Positions 53,901 to 61,247 of a stretch of DNA of 64,000 nt are shown one piece after another (the stretch's first letter is position 1; each line of letters opens with the position of its first letter). Below the pieces are notes generated by a model that saw only the letters and a list, made by a program, of their open reading frames with translations, searched no databases and had not been told where the DNA came from. The stretch is taken from the NCBI GenBank assembly GCA_964389675.1, contig CAYMEV010000002.1, forward strand, positions 124,001-188,000. The letters are read 5' to 3'. Position numbers and translations under genes: made by a program. This stretch comes from CAYMEV01 sp964389675 [NCBI: uncultured Candidatus Sumerlaeota bacterium]. Its GTDB lineage: Bacteria; CAYMEV01.

Positions 53901-56588
53901 CTGAATACAATAACCGGCATAAATCTTGGTACAGTGTATAAGGAAATGGGTGATATTAAAAGTGCTTTTGCAGCATTACAGGAATCAAGGATCAATGCTG
54001 AAGAAATAGAGCATAAAGAGCTTCAGAGCGTTTCCCTTATCAATCTGGGTGATATATACAAATTATTGGATAATCTGGAAATGGCTCAAAAATGCTATAA
54101 TGAGGCAATATCGATCGCCGAGGAAATAGAGCTGAACATGTACCTTCCCTACTATTATCTTACCAGGGCTGACTTGGCTTTTCAATCGGGTGATTATGAA
54201 GATTGCCTCAGGTATACATTAAAAGGACTCGATGTTTCAGAAAAGATAAATGACAGGAGCCTGATGACAGACCTGAAAATAATTTCTCTGAAATCTGAAT
54301 ACTACTTATCCGGAGACGAAGCTGAGAAATCAGAGATTCTTTCCAAGATGAAAAATTATGCTAATAACTGCAATGAAGACAGGGAATTAGCCCTCGTAAG
54401 CTATGAAATTTTCAGGATAACCGGTAAATTCTTCTGGGGCTACAGTGCATTGAAATATTATAGAAGGCTGTTTAAGCGTATAGAGAAATATGAATATAAA
54501 AACAGGATAGAAAATCTTGAGAATATACTAAGGCTCAAATATCATGATTTATCATCTGATGACTATATAAGCGGGATATTCCTTGATGAGTCACTGGATA
54601 AGCTTAATCAATCAGAAATAGTAAACAATTTCAGGGAGCTTGACAGATACAGGAAGCTTGACTACTTTGCATCAGAAATTATTTATCTCTGCAGCAGGCC
54701 GGACTGCAGCAGGGATTTTGCTGGAAAAATTTCAAACTCAGCAAGCTATATCAAAAATCTTATAAAAAATCTTGAGAAAGAGAGTTTTCGTGAAAGGAAA
54801 AAAGACAAGCCAGGGACAGGGGAGACTGAGGAAATTGAGAAGGAAATCAGCAGCATAATTACAGGAAACACAGACAGGGACATACGCAATGTGGAAATGC
54901 TTCTTGAGGCTGTAAGAGCATCATCTTCCACGCTTGATGTAGATGTGCTCCTGGTTCGGATCATGGATATGATACTTAAAATTACAGAAGCTGAACGCGG
55001 TTTTATTCTTCTTAAAAGCAAGGAGGATGGAACCCTCAAGATCAGCGTAAAGAGGGCAAAAAACCTCTCAGATGATGAGATCGAGGAAGATTTCAGCAGG
55101 AGCATACCTCAAAAGGTACTGCAGACCGGTGTGCCGGTCTGCCTTAAAGATTCTGCAGTTGAATCAGCTACGACAAGCATGCTTGACCTCGACTTAAGGT
55201 CAGTCATGTGTGTCCCGCTTCAGATAAGAAACTACAGGTTCGGTGTAATTTATGTTGATAGCCATACTGCATTAAAGCAGTTTACAGATACAGACCTTTC
55301 TTTCTTTAATGCTCTTACAAGCCAGATTGCAGGAGCAATAGAAAATGCGAGGCTTTATAATGAAGCAATAGAACTTACCAACAGGATACAAAGCTACAAT
55401 CAGGAGCTTCTGGAGAGTGAAAAGAGCCTGAAAATATCCAAACTGGAGGTTGAAAAGCTTAAAAATCTCCTTGATAATATTATCAATTCCATTCCCGCGA
55501 TGATACTTGCTATTGATACGGAAAACAGTGTTATAATGTGGAATAAAACAGCATCCTGTCTTACCGGTATCAGCCATGGCAATATTACGGGGAAGAATAT
55601 TTTCCAAGGACTCCCGTATTTTGAAAGATATAAGGGCAAAATTGAAACAGTAAAGAGCAGCAATAAGGTTTTACACCTTTTTAAGGAAAAAATTGATTTT
55701 ACGCCTGAGTGTGAAACATTTTATGATGTCCTGATATCTCCGCTGATCGGTGGTGAGAGTACTCTAGGAACAGTCTTCCGTATAGAGGACACAACAGAAA
55801 GGGAAAAGAAGAACCAGCAGCTTATTCAGGCTCAAAAGCTTGAGATAGTTGGAACCCTGGCCAGCGGCCTTGCCCATGATTTTAATAATGTCCTGGGTGT
55901 CCTGATTGGTTCCATATCACTTATAAAGATTAAAATCAAGTCACTTGAAATAAATACCAGAAACCAGATATCAGAATACCTTGATTCGATGAATACCGCT
56001 ATACAAAGGGCAAGAAACCTGGTAGTCCAGCTTATCAGCCTTACAAGGCGGGATAGAGTGGATTTCCTGAGAGTCGACCTTAATAGCTGCATTAATACCG
56101 TGGCTATTTTATGCAATGCAAGCCTGGATAAACGGATTGATTTCCACTTCTCATTATTCCCGGGACCGGCATATGTCTTCGGCAATTCAAGTCAGATCGA
56201 GCAGGCACTTCTCAATCTGTGCATTAATGCCATGCATGCCATGACAATAATGAATACCGGTCAGAACAGGCTTGGAAACAGGCTGGAGCTTAAGGCCGAT
56301 GAATTTACAGCAGATGAAAATTTCTGCGAGGTCTATCCTGATGCAACCAGGGGAAAATACTGGCTGATGTCCATAATCGATCAGGGTGTTGGCATGGATT
56401 CAGCCACTCTATCAAAGATATTTGACCCGTTTTTCTCCACCAAGAATAAGGATATTGGGACTGGACTGGGGCTTTTCATGGTTTATGACATAATCAGGAA
56501 GCATTCAGGCATTATTACTGTTGAGAGCACTCCCGGAGCCGGAAGCCGTTTTGATATATATCTGCCTCAGGCTAAAGACGCCTGCTGA
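50955..56588 (+). CDS. Ser/Thr kinase - STAND-like ATPase - TPR - GAF - PAS - histidine kinase hybrid
   Basis: A cytosolic signalling protein of about 1877 residues (GTG start at 50955 chosen for AGGA 5 nt upstream; a TTG at 50940 would add 5). Kinase at about residues 10-275: GCGAMGDVYLAED, IALKIIRGKG, HRDIKPGNIMVD, LMDFGLADL, GTLYYAAPENF. ATPase from about 290: GREDELSML, then GSAGLGKD, a degenerate Walker A (Asp in place of Ser/Thr). TPRs at about 700-1120. GAF at about 1315-1470, PAS at about 1505-1610, HisKA with GLAHDFNNVLGVLIG at about 1640, and HATPase with NLCINAMHAM, GVGMD and GTGLGLFMVYDI to the end. Both kinase activities look possible. It is the last gene of the metG run and is convergent with the PrsW-like gene. 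Confidence 0.92.
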   Translation: MNIINNIIDRRYNIIRRLGCGAMGDVYLAEDLLQENSRIALKIIRGKGLNYEKAGLFKKEFSILNMINHPNIMKVKDFGYDNARNMFYFTNEFIEGHTLRELLEKGKEFSLGDILDIAVSLGRAVDFIHSRGIVHRDIKPGNIMVDPDNNVKLMDFGLADLIKKDDARFKGTLYYAAPENFTEGTDCKSDIYQLGIVLLELATCQNIFGNIASDRIIEIMGNNDLFTINRARAFESIRDKRLEHILNKMTAFDKNDRYMNCAEIILDINRLFERNYKLESNATMESYFTNPVFIGREDELSMLKTNIQDEKGSRIFILKGSAGLGKDMLINEIKKFCQMDELQFFEGRCLDSAISSKIALQELLGYLMLYAPDDILDEAGSDIAMILPKEERLSKFSPPDYSSQSMAKEIMIDSITDLFILYAEQSEKQSVIALRDFHYADSDLKEIFKNLCYKLQKMESGNLRLIISINPDHADQNDFLDFLGSNKLHFVNILLKPFTAVEAGLYTESIFGTEKTDDSIHNIYSYLRDISSGIPDFLKEIIREFVNSGQIHKSQDKWILSPEFSKELSIKDKDFKGLIQERLERTDFTAEQKELLKFISLFSKAPNVRELSFLMGKKPQEIVHMLEELSDKSLILARKAQNEINYAFINQLLQRSIQDQINPGEKAEKNLKIAEALEYLYRGSIEMLLDIVSYHYSRSGMKDKAEEYLLLYADQCDKLHKAEDSVRLYKQVLGITGEDQIEKIAQVSLKLAANQMVLDQNDDAVDSARKALSLAREIMDKRLLNKSRLVLAQALAKAGNKADAILILDEILNYYSGNEEDDLLIEAYNEYGNIYWKMGEYDTARSFFLKQIDIASRKNNRKSIAKAHNNIGLIMFHEGNTADAKEHFQKCLDYSLEENDLILTGIAMGNMGLIFWKQKDYERALELFESKLEISRKLGLKREISVSLVNIADIMSDKGDYSKAVDIYEEQIGLTRLINDRYLNTITGINLGTVYKEMGDIKSAFAALQESRINAEEIEHKELQSVSLINLGDIYKLLDNLEMAQKCYNEAISIAEEIELNMYLPYYYLTRADLAFQSGDYEDCLRYTLKGLDVSEKINDRSLMTDLKIISLKSEYYLSGDEAEKSEILSKMKNYANNCNEDRELALVSYEIFRITGKFFWGYSALKYYRRLFKRIEKYEYKNRIENLENILRLKYHDLSSDDYISGIFLDESLDKLNQSEIVNNFRELDRYRKLDYFASEIIYLCSRPDCSRDFAGKISNSASYIKNLIKNLEKESFRERKKDKPGTGETEEIEKEISSIITGNTDRDIRNVEMLLEAVRASSSTLDVDVLLVRIMDMILKITEAERGFILLKSKEDGTLKISVKRAKNLSDDEIEEDFSRSIPQKVLQTGVPVCLKDSAVESATTSMLDLDLRSVMCVPLQIRNYRFGVIYVDSHTALKQFTDTDLSFFNALTSQIAGAIENARLYNEAIELTNRIQSYNQELLESEKSLKISKLEVEKLKNLLDNIINSIPAMILAIDTENSVIMWNKTASCLTGISHGNITGKNIFQGLPYFERYKGKIETVKSSNKVLHLFKEKIDFTPECETFYDVLISPLIGGESTLGTVFRIEDTTEREKKNQQLIQAQKLEIVGTLASGLAHDFNNVLGVLIGSISLIKIKIKSLEINTRNQISEYLDSMNTAIQRARNLVVQLISLTRRDRVDFLRVDLNSCINTVAILCNASLDKRIDFHFSLFPGPAYVFGNSSQIEQALLNLCINAMHAMTIMNTGQNRLGNRLELKADEFTADENFCEVYPDATRGKYWLMSIIDQGVGMDSATLSKIFDPFFSTKNKDIGTGLGLFMVYDIIRKHSGIITVESTPGAGSRFDIYLPQAKDAC

Positions 56589-56589
56589 A

Positions 56590-57492
56590 TTAAATATTTT
56601 CCTTTCTGATAATCAGATATAGACCGCTTGCTGATAATACCAGGAAGAATATATAAAACATAAAATTTGCATAAATATTGTACATTGAAACGAAGGATAA
56701 AAAATTCCAGGCGGAGTGGATTAAAACTGAAAAAAAGAAGCAGTAGAAAAGATAATAAAGCTTTTTTTGAAGAGCGACAGCACTGAATGCTCTATATATA
56801 AAATATCCCATGAATATGGAAAATATAAGATGGCCGGCGAAAATATTCCTCATAATGCGTATGTAATGGCCAAATTCAAGAGAATAATACATGTTTTCCA
56901 TAAGTGTAAACCCCAGGGCAGTGAAGCTGAAGTAAAAAATGAGGCTTAATTTATCCTTTCTTTCCATTAAAAAATATACCAGTATAATATAAAGAGCAAG
57001 CTTTGAAAACTCTTCCACCAGACCTGTGAATGTGCTGAAGATAAGGATCGACAGATTGTTGTTAAGCATATTTTCCTGGAGCCCGTATCTAAGCTGAAGA
57101 ATTTGAGACATGAACTGGAGGGTGATTATTGTATACCTGTCAAAAAGGCTGTAAATATCAGTTACGATTTTAGTAGAGAGTATGCCTGCTAAAAAGGACA
57201 GAGGCATTAGCGCCGGACTATAGGCAGAACGGTAATATGTTAAAATATACATGATAAGAATAAACAGGAGAAATACGGCTATATTTGATAAAGCAAATAC
57301 CATCATGTCAAATGAATAAAATATTGTTGCCATGGTGTTCATTATCATTTTATCTTCCAGCATGTACCTTATCAGAAGTATGTATGATATTATAATCCTG
57401 ATAATGAAGAGCCTTTTTTTTTCGCTGGTAAAACGAATAAAGTTTGAAAAAAATATAACAAGGATAATACAATAAAGCTTATAGTCTGTCAT
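56590..57492 (-). CDS. PrsW-like intramembrane metallo/glutamic-type protease family protein
   Basis: A 300-residue protein with about nine TM helices. The PrsW-family marks are present: FTGLVEEFSKLALYIIL (EExxK) near residue 160, LGFTLMENMYYS (second Glu) near residue 195, GHLIFSIFMGYF near residue 220, and a late His in IHSAWNFL near residue 260. In Bacillus, PrsW cleaves an anti-sigma factor; here no anti-sigma gene is in the operon. It is the last gene of a seven-gene unit, overlapping the previous gene by 14 nt. Its role here is unknown. Confidence 0.78.
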   Translation of the reverse strand: MTDYKLYCIILVIFFSNFIRFTSEKKRLFIIRIIISYILLIRYMLEDKMIMNTMATIFYSFDMMVFALSNIAVFLLFILIMYILTYYRSAYSPALMPLSFLAGILSTKIVTDIYSLFDRYTIITLQFMSQILQLRYGLQENMLNNNLSILIFSTFTGLVEEFSKLALYIILVYFLMERKDKLSLIFYFSFTALGFTLMENMYYSLEFGHYIRIMRNIFAGHLIFSIFMGYFIYRAFSAVALQKKLYYLFYCFFFSVLIHSAWNFLSFVSMYNIYANFMFYIFFLVLSASGLYLIIRKENI

Positions 57493-58492
57493 TCTGGTCT
57501 CTGCTTAGCCTTTCCAGGTATTCTATTCTATGCTTATTATCTTCGATAAAATAATCATAAACGGGTTTTTTGTATCTATTATGGAATTTTCTGGCACTGT
57601 CAAGGGCCTTATCCGTATCATTCAGCTCCTGATAAAAGATAGCTGAGAAATAGTGAAAAAATGGGTTATCAGGATATTTTTCCATCTCCAGGGAAAGCAT
57701 TTTAAGTATAAGGACTATGAACATGTCTTCGATCTCAGGACTGCTGATAATCGAATTTGTAAGCTTGCATGCTTCCATTCGATAGAAATAGTAATTTTTA
57801 TCTGTTGATATATAAACAAGTAACTGAAGCAGCTTTGCATCGATAAATTTATCATCCGACATGGTCCTGTTGATGTAGTTCAGAGACCTTGCATAATCCC
57901 TTTCCAGATAGTAATAGAACGCATACTGGTAATACAGGTCAACTTTCTGATCCTCCGGTACAGGTATTACAGCTGCTTTATCAAGGTATTTCTTAAGAAG
58001 GGATAAGTTTTCCCTGTTTGTATCCTTATCAGACTGGTATGCATAATATATTGCTATATGGAGAAAATACCGGTATTTTAAAAGAGGAGGGGTTGATGGC
58101 AGTTCTGCAAGATTCATCATTTCTTTCAGGTAAAAATCCTTCTGTTCGCTTAATCCCCAGTTCAGTGCAATATTCAATAAACGGAAGATATTTTTTTCAT
58201 ATGACTCCTCAAAATACTGGGCAGGATATCTGTCGAAATAAAGCGACCCAATCAACTGTATATCAGACGGGACCCTGTATCTTTCCCTGAGGATATCAAT
58301 AAACTCAGATATGCCTGATAAATCATCCATTTGAGAAAATTCACTCATGAGAGGCTCAATATTCAATATATTGAAGACCGTAAACAGAAATACCAGTATG
58401 GAGAAAACAATAAATAACAGAAAGACTGCACATATCAGCATTCTTATCTCGAGGTTGCTGATTGTTGTGAGATCTTTTAGCATATTCTTCAT
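57479..58492 (-). CDS. Single-TM protein with TPR-like helical domain
   Basis: A 337-residue protein with one N-terminal TM helix (residues 20-40: ICAVFLLFIVFSILVFLFTVF) and a large helical, TPR-like rest (for example YQYAFYYYLERDYARSLNYINR and FHYFSAIFYQELNDTDKALDSARKF). The topology puts the helical domain outside the cytoplasmic membrane or in the cytosol; no cleavage site is seen. No known family recognised. It overlaps the PrsW-like gene by 14 nt and follows the second ExbD-like gene by 7 nt, so it is probably part of that complex. Confidence 0.7.
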   Translation of the reverse strand: MKNMLKDLTTISNLEIRMLICAVFLLFIVFSILVFLFTVFNILNIEPLMSEFSQMDDLSGISEFIDILRERYRVPSDIQLIGSLYFDRYPAQYFEESYEKNIFRLLNIALNWGLSEQKDFYLKEMMNLAELPSTPPLLKYRYFLHIAIYYAYQSDKDTNRENLSLLKKYLDKAAVIPVPEDQKVDLYYQYAFYYYLERDYARSLNYINRTMSDDKFIDAKLLQLLVYISTDKNYYFYRMEACKLTNSIISSPEIEDMFIVLILKMLSLEMEKYPDNPFFHYFSAIFYQELNDTDKALDSARKFHNRYKKPVYDYFIEDNKHRIEYLERLSRDQNDRL

Positions 58493-58499
58493 ATTTTCC

Positions 58500-59168
58500 T
58501 TATTCAGCCTGGACTTTTGTGCCGTCGTATGAATACCCTATATAATGCCTTTCATCCTCTCCAGGAACAGCAAACCAGCTTATATTAAATCCAAGGTCCC
58601 TGTAGTTATAGTATAATTCATAAAACTTTCCATGCCCGCTCGGGTATACGAAGAACACAATTCTTGTCTTAAGGGGATTGAGCTGACTTAAAACAGCATC
58701 AAGGCTTTTATATTTTTTCTGGTCACTATGGTCTGATGGAGGAGAAAAGGCAAACCATGCGTTTTTTGCATCGCCTGATTTTACCGGTAATGTGGATATC
58801 CTGTACAGGTTATCGATATCTTTTTCAAAGTAGAAAGTATCCCTGGATTGTTCTTTTAGCCTTTGATACAGAGATTCAAAATCAATATAGATTGCATGTT
58901 CATCATAAATGATTGCCAGGACAATATTATCATAATCCTCCATTCTTGACCAGGGGATGTCAACAATTACTGGCATTCTTTTGTTAAGGTACATTTTTTC
59001 TTCTTTTGAAATATTGATTATTTCAATGGCCTTTTCCTTTGTGCTGGATGGCAGAAGCATTATTATTACTGCAAGGAATATAATTATTCCAAGCACATTC
59101 GAAATAATATCAAGAAGGCTGCCATAATTGAATTCTATCGTATTATTTCTATTTCTGTCTCTTCCCAT
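58500..59168 (-). CDS. ExbD/TolR-like protein 2
   Basis: A 222-residue protein with one N-terminal TM helix (residues 18-42) that contains an Asp at its entry: NYGSLLDIISNVLGIIIFLAVI, the ExbD/TolR-type proton-path position. The C-terminal part is predicted periplasmic and carries VDIPWSRMEDYDNIVLAIIYDE. It is longer than the usual 140-residue ExbD, and the C-terminal domain is divergent. It overlaps the other ExbD-like gene by 34 nt, which implies tight coupling. An AAGGA lies about 10 nt before the ATG. Confidence 0.68.
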   Translation of the reverse strand: MGRDRNRNNTIEFNYGSLLDIISNVLGIIIFLAVIIMLLPSSTKEKAIEIINISKEEKMYLNKRMPVIVDIPWSRMEDYDNIVLAIIYDEHAIYIDFESLYQRLKEQSRDTFYFEKDIDNLYRISTLPVKSGDAKNAWFAFSPPSDHSDQKKYKSLDAVLSQLNPLKTRIVFFVYPSGHGKFYELYYNYRDLGFNISWFAVPGEDERHYIGYSYDGTKVQAE

Positions 59169-59722
59169 ATATTATCTATCCTTGGTAATTCATCTTCTAT
59201 TGCCGGTATTTTTGAAATATTCAGCGGGTAGAAATCATCTCCATACTGTTTTTTCAGTTCAGTTTCAGACATGTAGATATATTGGGAAAGCTCATCCGCA
59301 AGCTTATAGGTATCGGAAGTAATGCCTATTATTATGGAATAGCGCTTTTTCCTGCCCTGCCTTTTGTAAATGCAGTTAAGCTCATAGATTTCCCTGATGA
59401 AATTTTTAATATCATTGATGTCATCAAATTTAACTGTTTCTTTATACACTGCTGAGCTTTTATCAGCACCAAGCAGAAGAAATACGGGATTAAGCCAGAG
59501 CGGGCTCCCGTAAATGTCATATTGGATCCTCCTGGGTGTGAATATGGAGCTTGTTTTCTCAATATGATCGATCATGACATTTGAATCAGACTTTAATCCC
59601 TGATATGAAGCAATAAAAAGCATGTTTACAGCTATTATAAAAATTATAGTCCCTATGGTAGAAAAAAGTATATCTATAAATGAGAATTGGGGCGTGCCTC
59701 CATCCTTGCGCCTAATCTTCAT
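59135..59722 (-). CDS. ExbD/TolR-like protein 1
   Basis: A 195-residue protein with one N-terminal TM helix (residues 15-38) carrying the ExbD-type Asp: PQFSFIDILFSTIGTIIFIIAVNML. The periplasmic region (LKSDSNVMIDHI; KRYSIIIGITSDTYKLADELS) is divergent from TonB-system ExbD. No Shine-Dalgarno is seen; the ATG lies 11 nt inside the upstream ExbB-like gene, so translation is probably coupled. It overlaps the following ExbD-like gene by 34 nt. Confidence 0.7.
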   Translation of the reverse strand: MKIRRKDGGTPQFSFIDILFSTIGTIIFIIAVNMLFIASYQGLKSDSNVMIDHIEKTSSIFTPRRIQYDIYGSPLWLNPVFLLLGADKSSAVYKETVKFDDINDIKNFIREIYELNCIYKRQGRKKRYSIIIGITSDTYKLADELSQYIYMSETELKKQYGDDFYPLNISKIPAIEDELPRIDNIWEETEIEIIR

Positions 59723-60788
59723 TGCCGGTATTCTTATTGGTATTGCTGTATTCTGCAGTGTTCAGCCCGGATATCATCCTGTCCATTCTTAAGCACAGGA
59801 TCTGAATGCTTTCAGATAGCTTCCCGCTGGTATCATTAAGCCTTTCAATTGCCATATGCAGTGAGTCAAGGTCATGATCAGTCCTGGCTTTATCCTTTGC
59901 CGGGTACAGGACCGGGGCTATGCAGTTCTTTGTAAATGCTTCAATCTCTCCAATAAATTGAGTTTCCTTATTTTTCAGAGCAGTATAAAATATCATCAGA
60001 GGGATGACCAGAAAAAGGCCTATAAAAGTAGTGTCAAATGCTGTCCTTAATCCATCTGTAACTGTTGTCAAGGATGAGAAAACCTGGTTTATTCCGCTGC
60101 TTTCGGTTTGCAAAGCTTCAACAGATACGGAGTTTTCCTTGAAGCTCAAAGACTGGGTAAAACCATCTATGGAATCTGTTATGCCCAGGATCGTTCCCAT
60201 AAAGCCAAGTATTGGGAGTATCCATATAAATACTCTTATAATGCTAAAACTTGATTCAAGCCTGTCGTACATGGATTCAAAATGTTCATTAATGCGGGAT
60301 TCAATATTTACGGACTGATACCTGGTAATTTCGTATAGGCTGTGAAGAAAGCTTGATTTGTATATGCCGGTATCATTCTTTGTATGTGCATCTATGATCA
60401 AAGTTTCTATGAATTTAGGTATATCGGCGAGATTTTTCCTCAACAGGGTAATAATATCGAGGTTCCTTATTATACCAAAAAGCCTTTTTTGCTTTATAAG
60501 GAGTGCCAATTTCAGCAATGAGAACAGCACTCCCCAGAAAAAAAGGAATGCAATAATCCTGCATATATAATGGTTTGTAAATATTCTATAAAGGTAATTA
60601 TTCACCATTGACAGGTAAGGCAGAGGGAAAACCCCGTAAAAGAACACATAGAATAATACTGCCATCAGAAGCGCAATAAAAAGCATTGCTGTGTCACCGC
60701 TCAAGCCTGACACAGCAATGCAGTTCCCGCAGTGCGAGCAGAAAATTGCTGAATCGCTCTTATTGCCGCAGACTTTGCATTTGTACAT
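59712..60788 (-). CDS. ExbB/MotA/TolQ-like proton channel protein with N-terminal zinc ribbon
   Basis: A 358-residue membrane protein. Residues 1-25 form a zinc ribbon (YKCKVCGNK, then FCSHCGNC), unusual for ExbB. TM segments follow at about 30-50, 75-100, 185-210 and 250-275. The TolQ/ExbB core is clear: ILPILGFMGTILGITDSIDGF (GxxGTxxG pattern) and LRTAFDTTFIGLFLVIPLMI (TTxxGLxxxIP pattern). The cytoplasmic tail is helical. With the two ExbD-like proteins it probably makes a proton-driven motor. No TonB or TolA gene is in the operon. It lies 13 nt after the PBP-like gene. Confidence 0.85.
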   Translation of the reverse strand: MYKCKVCGNKSDSAIFCSHCGNCIAVSGLSGDTAMLFIALLMAVLFYVFFYGVFPLPYLSMVNNYLYRIFTNHYICRIIAFLFFWGVLFSLLKLALLIKQKRLFGIIRNLDIITLLRKNLADIPKFIETLIIDAHTKNDTGIYKSSFLHSLYEITRYQSVNIESRINEHFESMYDRLESSFSIIRVFIWILPILGFMGTILGITDSIDGFTQSLSFKENSVSVEALQTESSGINQVFSSLTTVTDGLRTAFDTTFIGLFLVIPLMIFYTALKNKETQFIGEIEAFTKNCIAPVLYPAKDKARTDHDLDSLHMAIERLNDTSGKLSESIQILCLRMDRMISGLNTAEYSNTNKNTGNED

Positions 60789-60801
60789 ATTTATCCAATA
60801 A

Positions 60802-61230
60802 TTATTCTATTTTTATTATCTTGATATCTTCATTTTCAGGCTGAGTTGCTGTATAGCCTATAGCTCCCTTTGTTGAGGCAACAAAATCGATCAGCTCATT
60901 TTCTGATTCAAAGACCTGGGGCGGTGTCCCTTTGCCGGTAAATACTATCTGCCTCCAGTATGTATTATACTGGGATGATGATCTGCTGATAATATTCTTT
61001 AGGAATTCATCATTGGTTTCCCCGTTCTTAAGTGTTGCAAGAATGATTTTATCACCGTTTGACCAGTTAAGGATGTCACCCAGAAAGATATCCTGAAGCT
61101 TTTGTCTGGTAAGCCTGGTCTCAGGGACGCTGCTGTTAGCGATAATTACAAGATCTTCGCAGAGCATTGGGCCTGATATCAGAATTATTGCAATTAATGT
61201 AAACGATAAAGATAAAATTCTTTTTTTCAT
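60802..61230 (-). CDS. Short PstS/PBP-like periplasmic protein
   Basis: A 142-residue exported protein. Residues 1-24 form a signal peptide (LSFTLIAIILISGPMLC). The mature part has ETRLTRQKLQDIFLGDILNWSNGDKI and FVASTKGAIGYT, which match the N-lobe-like and C-lobe-like blocks of PstS-type (PF12849-like) domains, but it is half the size of PstS and lacks the usual phosphate loop. Such short forms often sit beside a porin gene, as here. Ligand unknown. GGAGGGAG precedes the ATG. Confidence 0.78.
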   Translation of the reverse strand: MKKRILSLSFTLIAIILISGPMLCEDLVIIANSSVPETRLTRQKLQDIFLGDILNWSNGDKIILATLKNGETNDEFLKNIISRSSSQYNTYWRQIVFTGKGTPPQVFESENELIDFVASTKGAIGYTATQPENEDIKIIKIE

Positions 61231-61247
61231 TTTACTCCCTCCATTCC

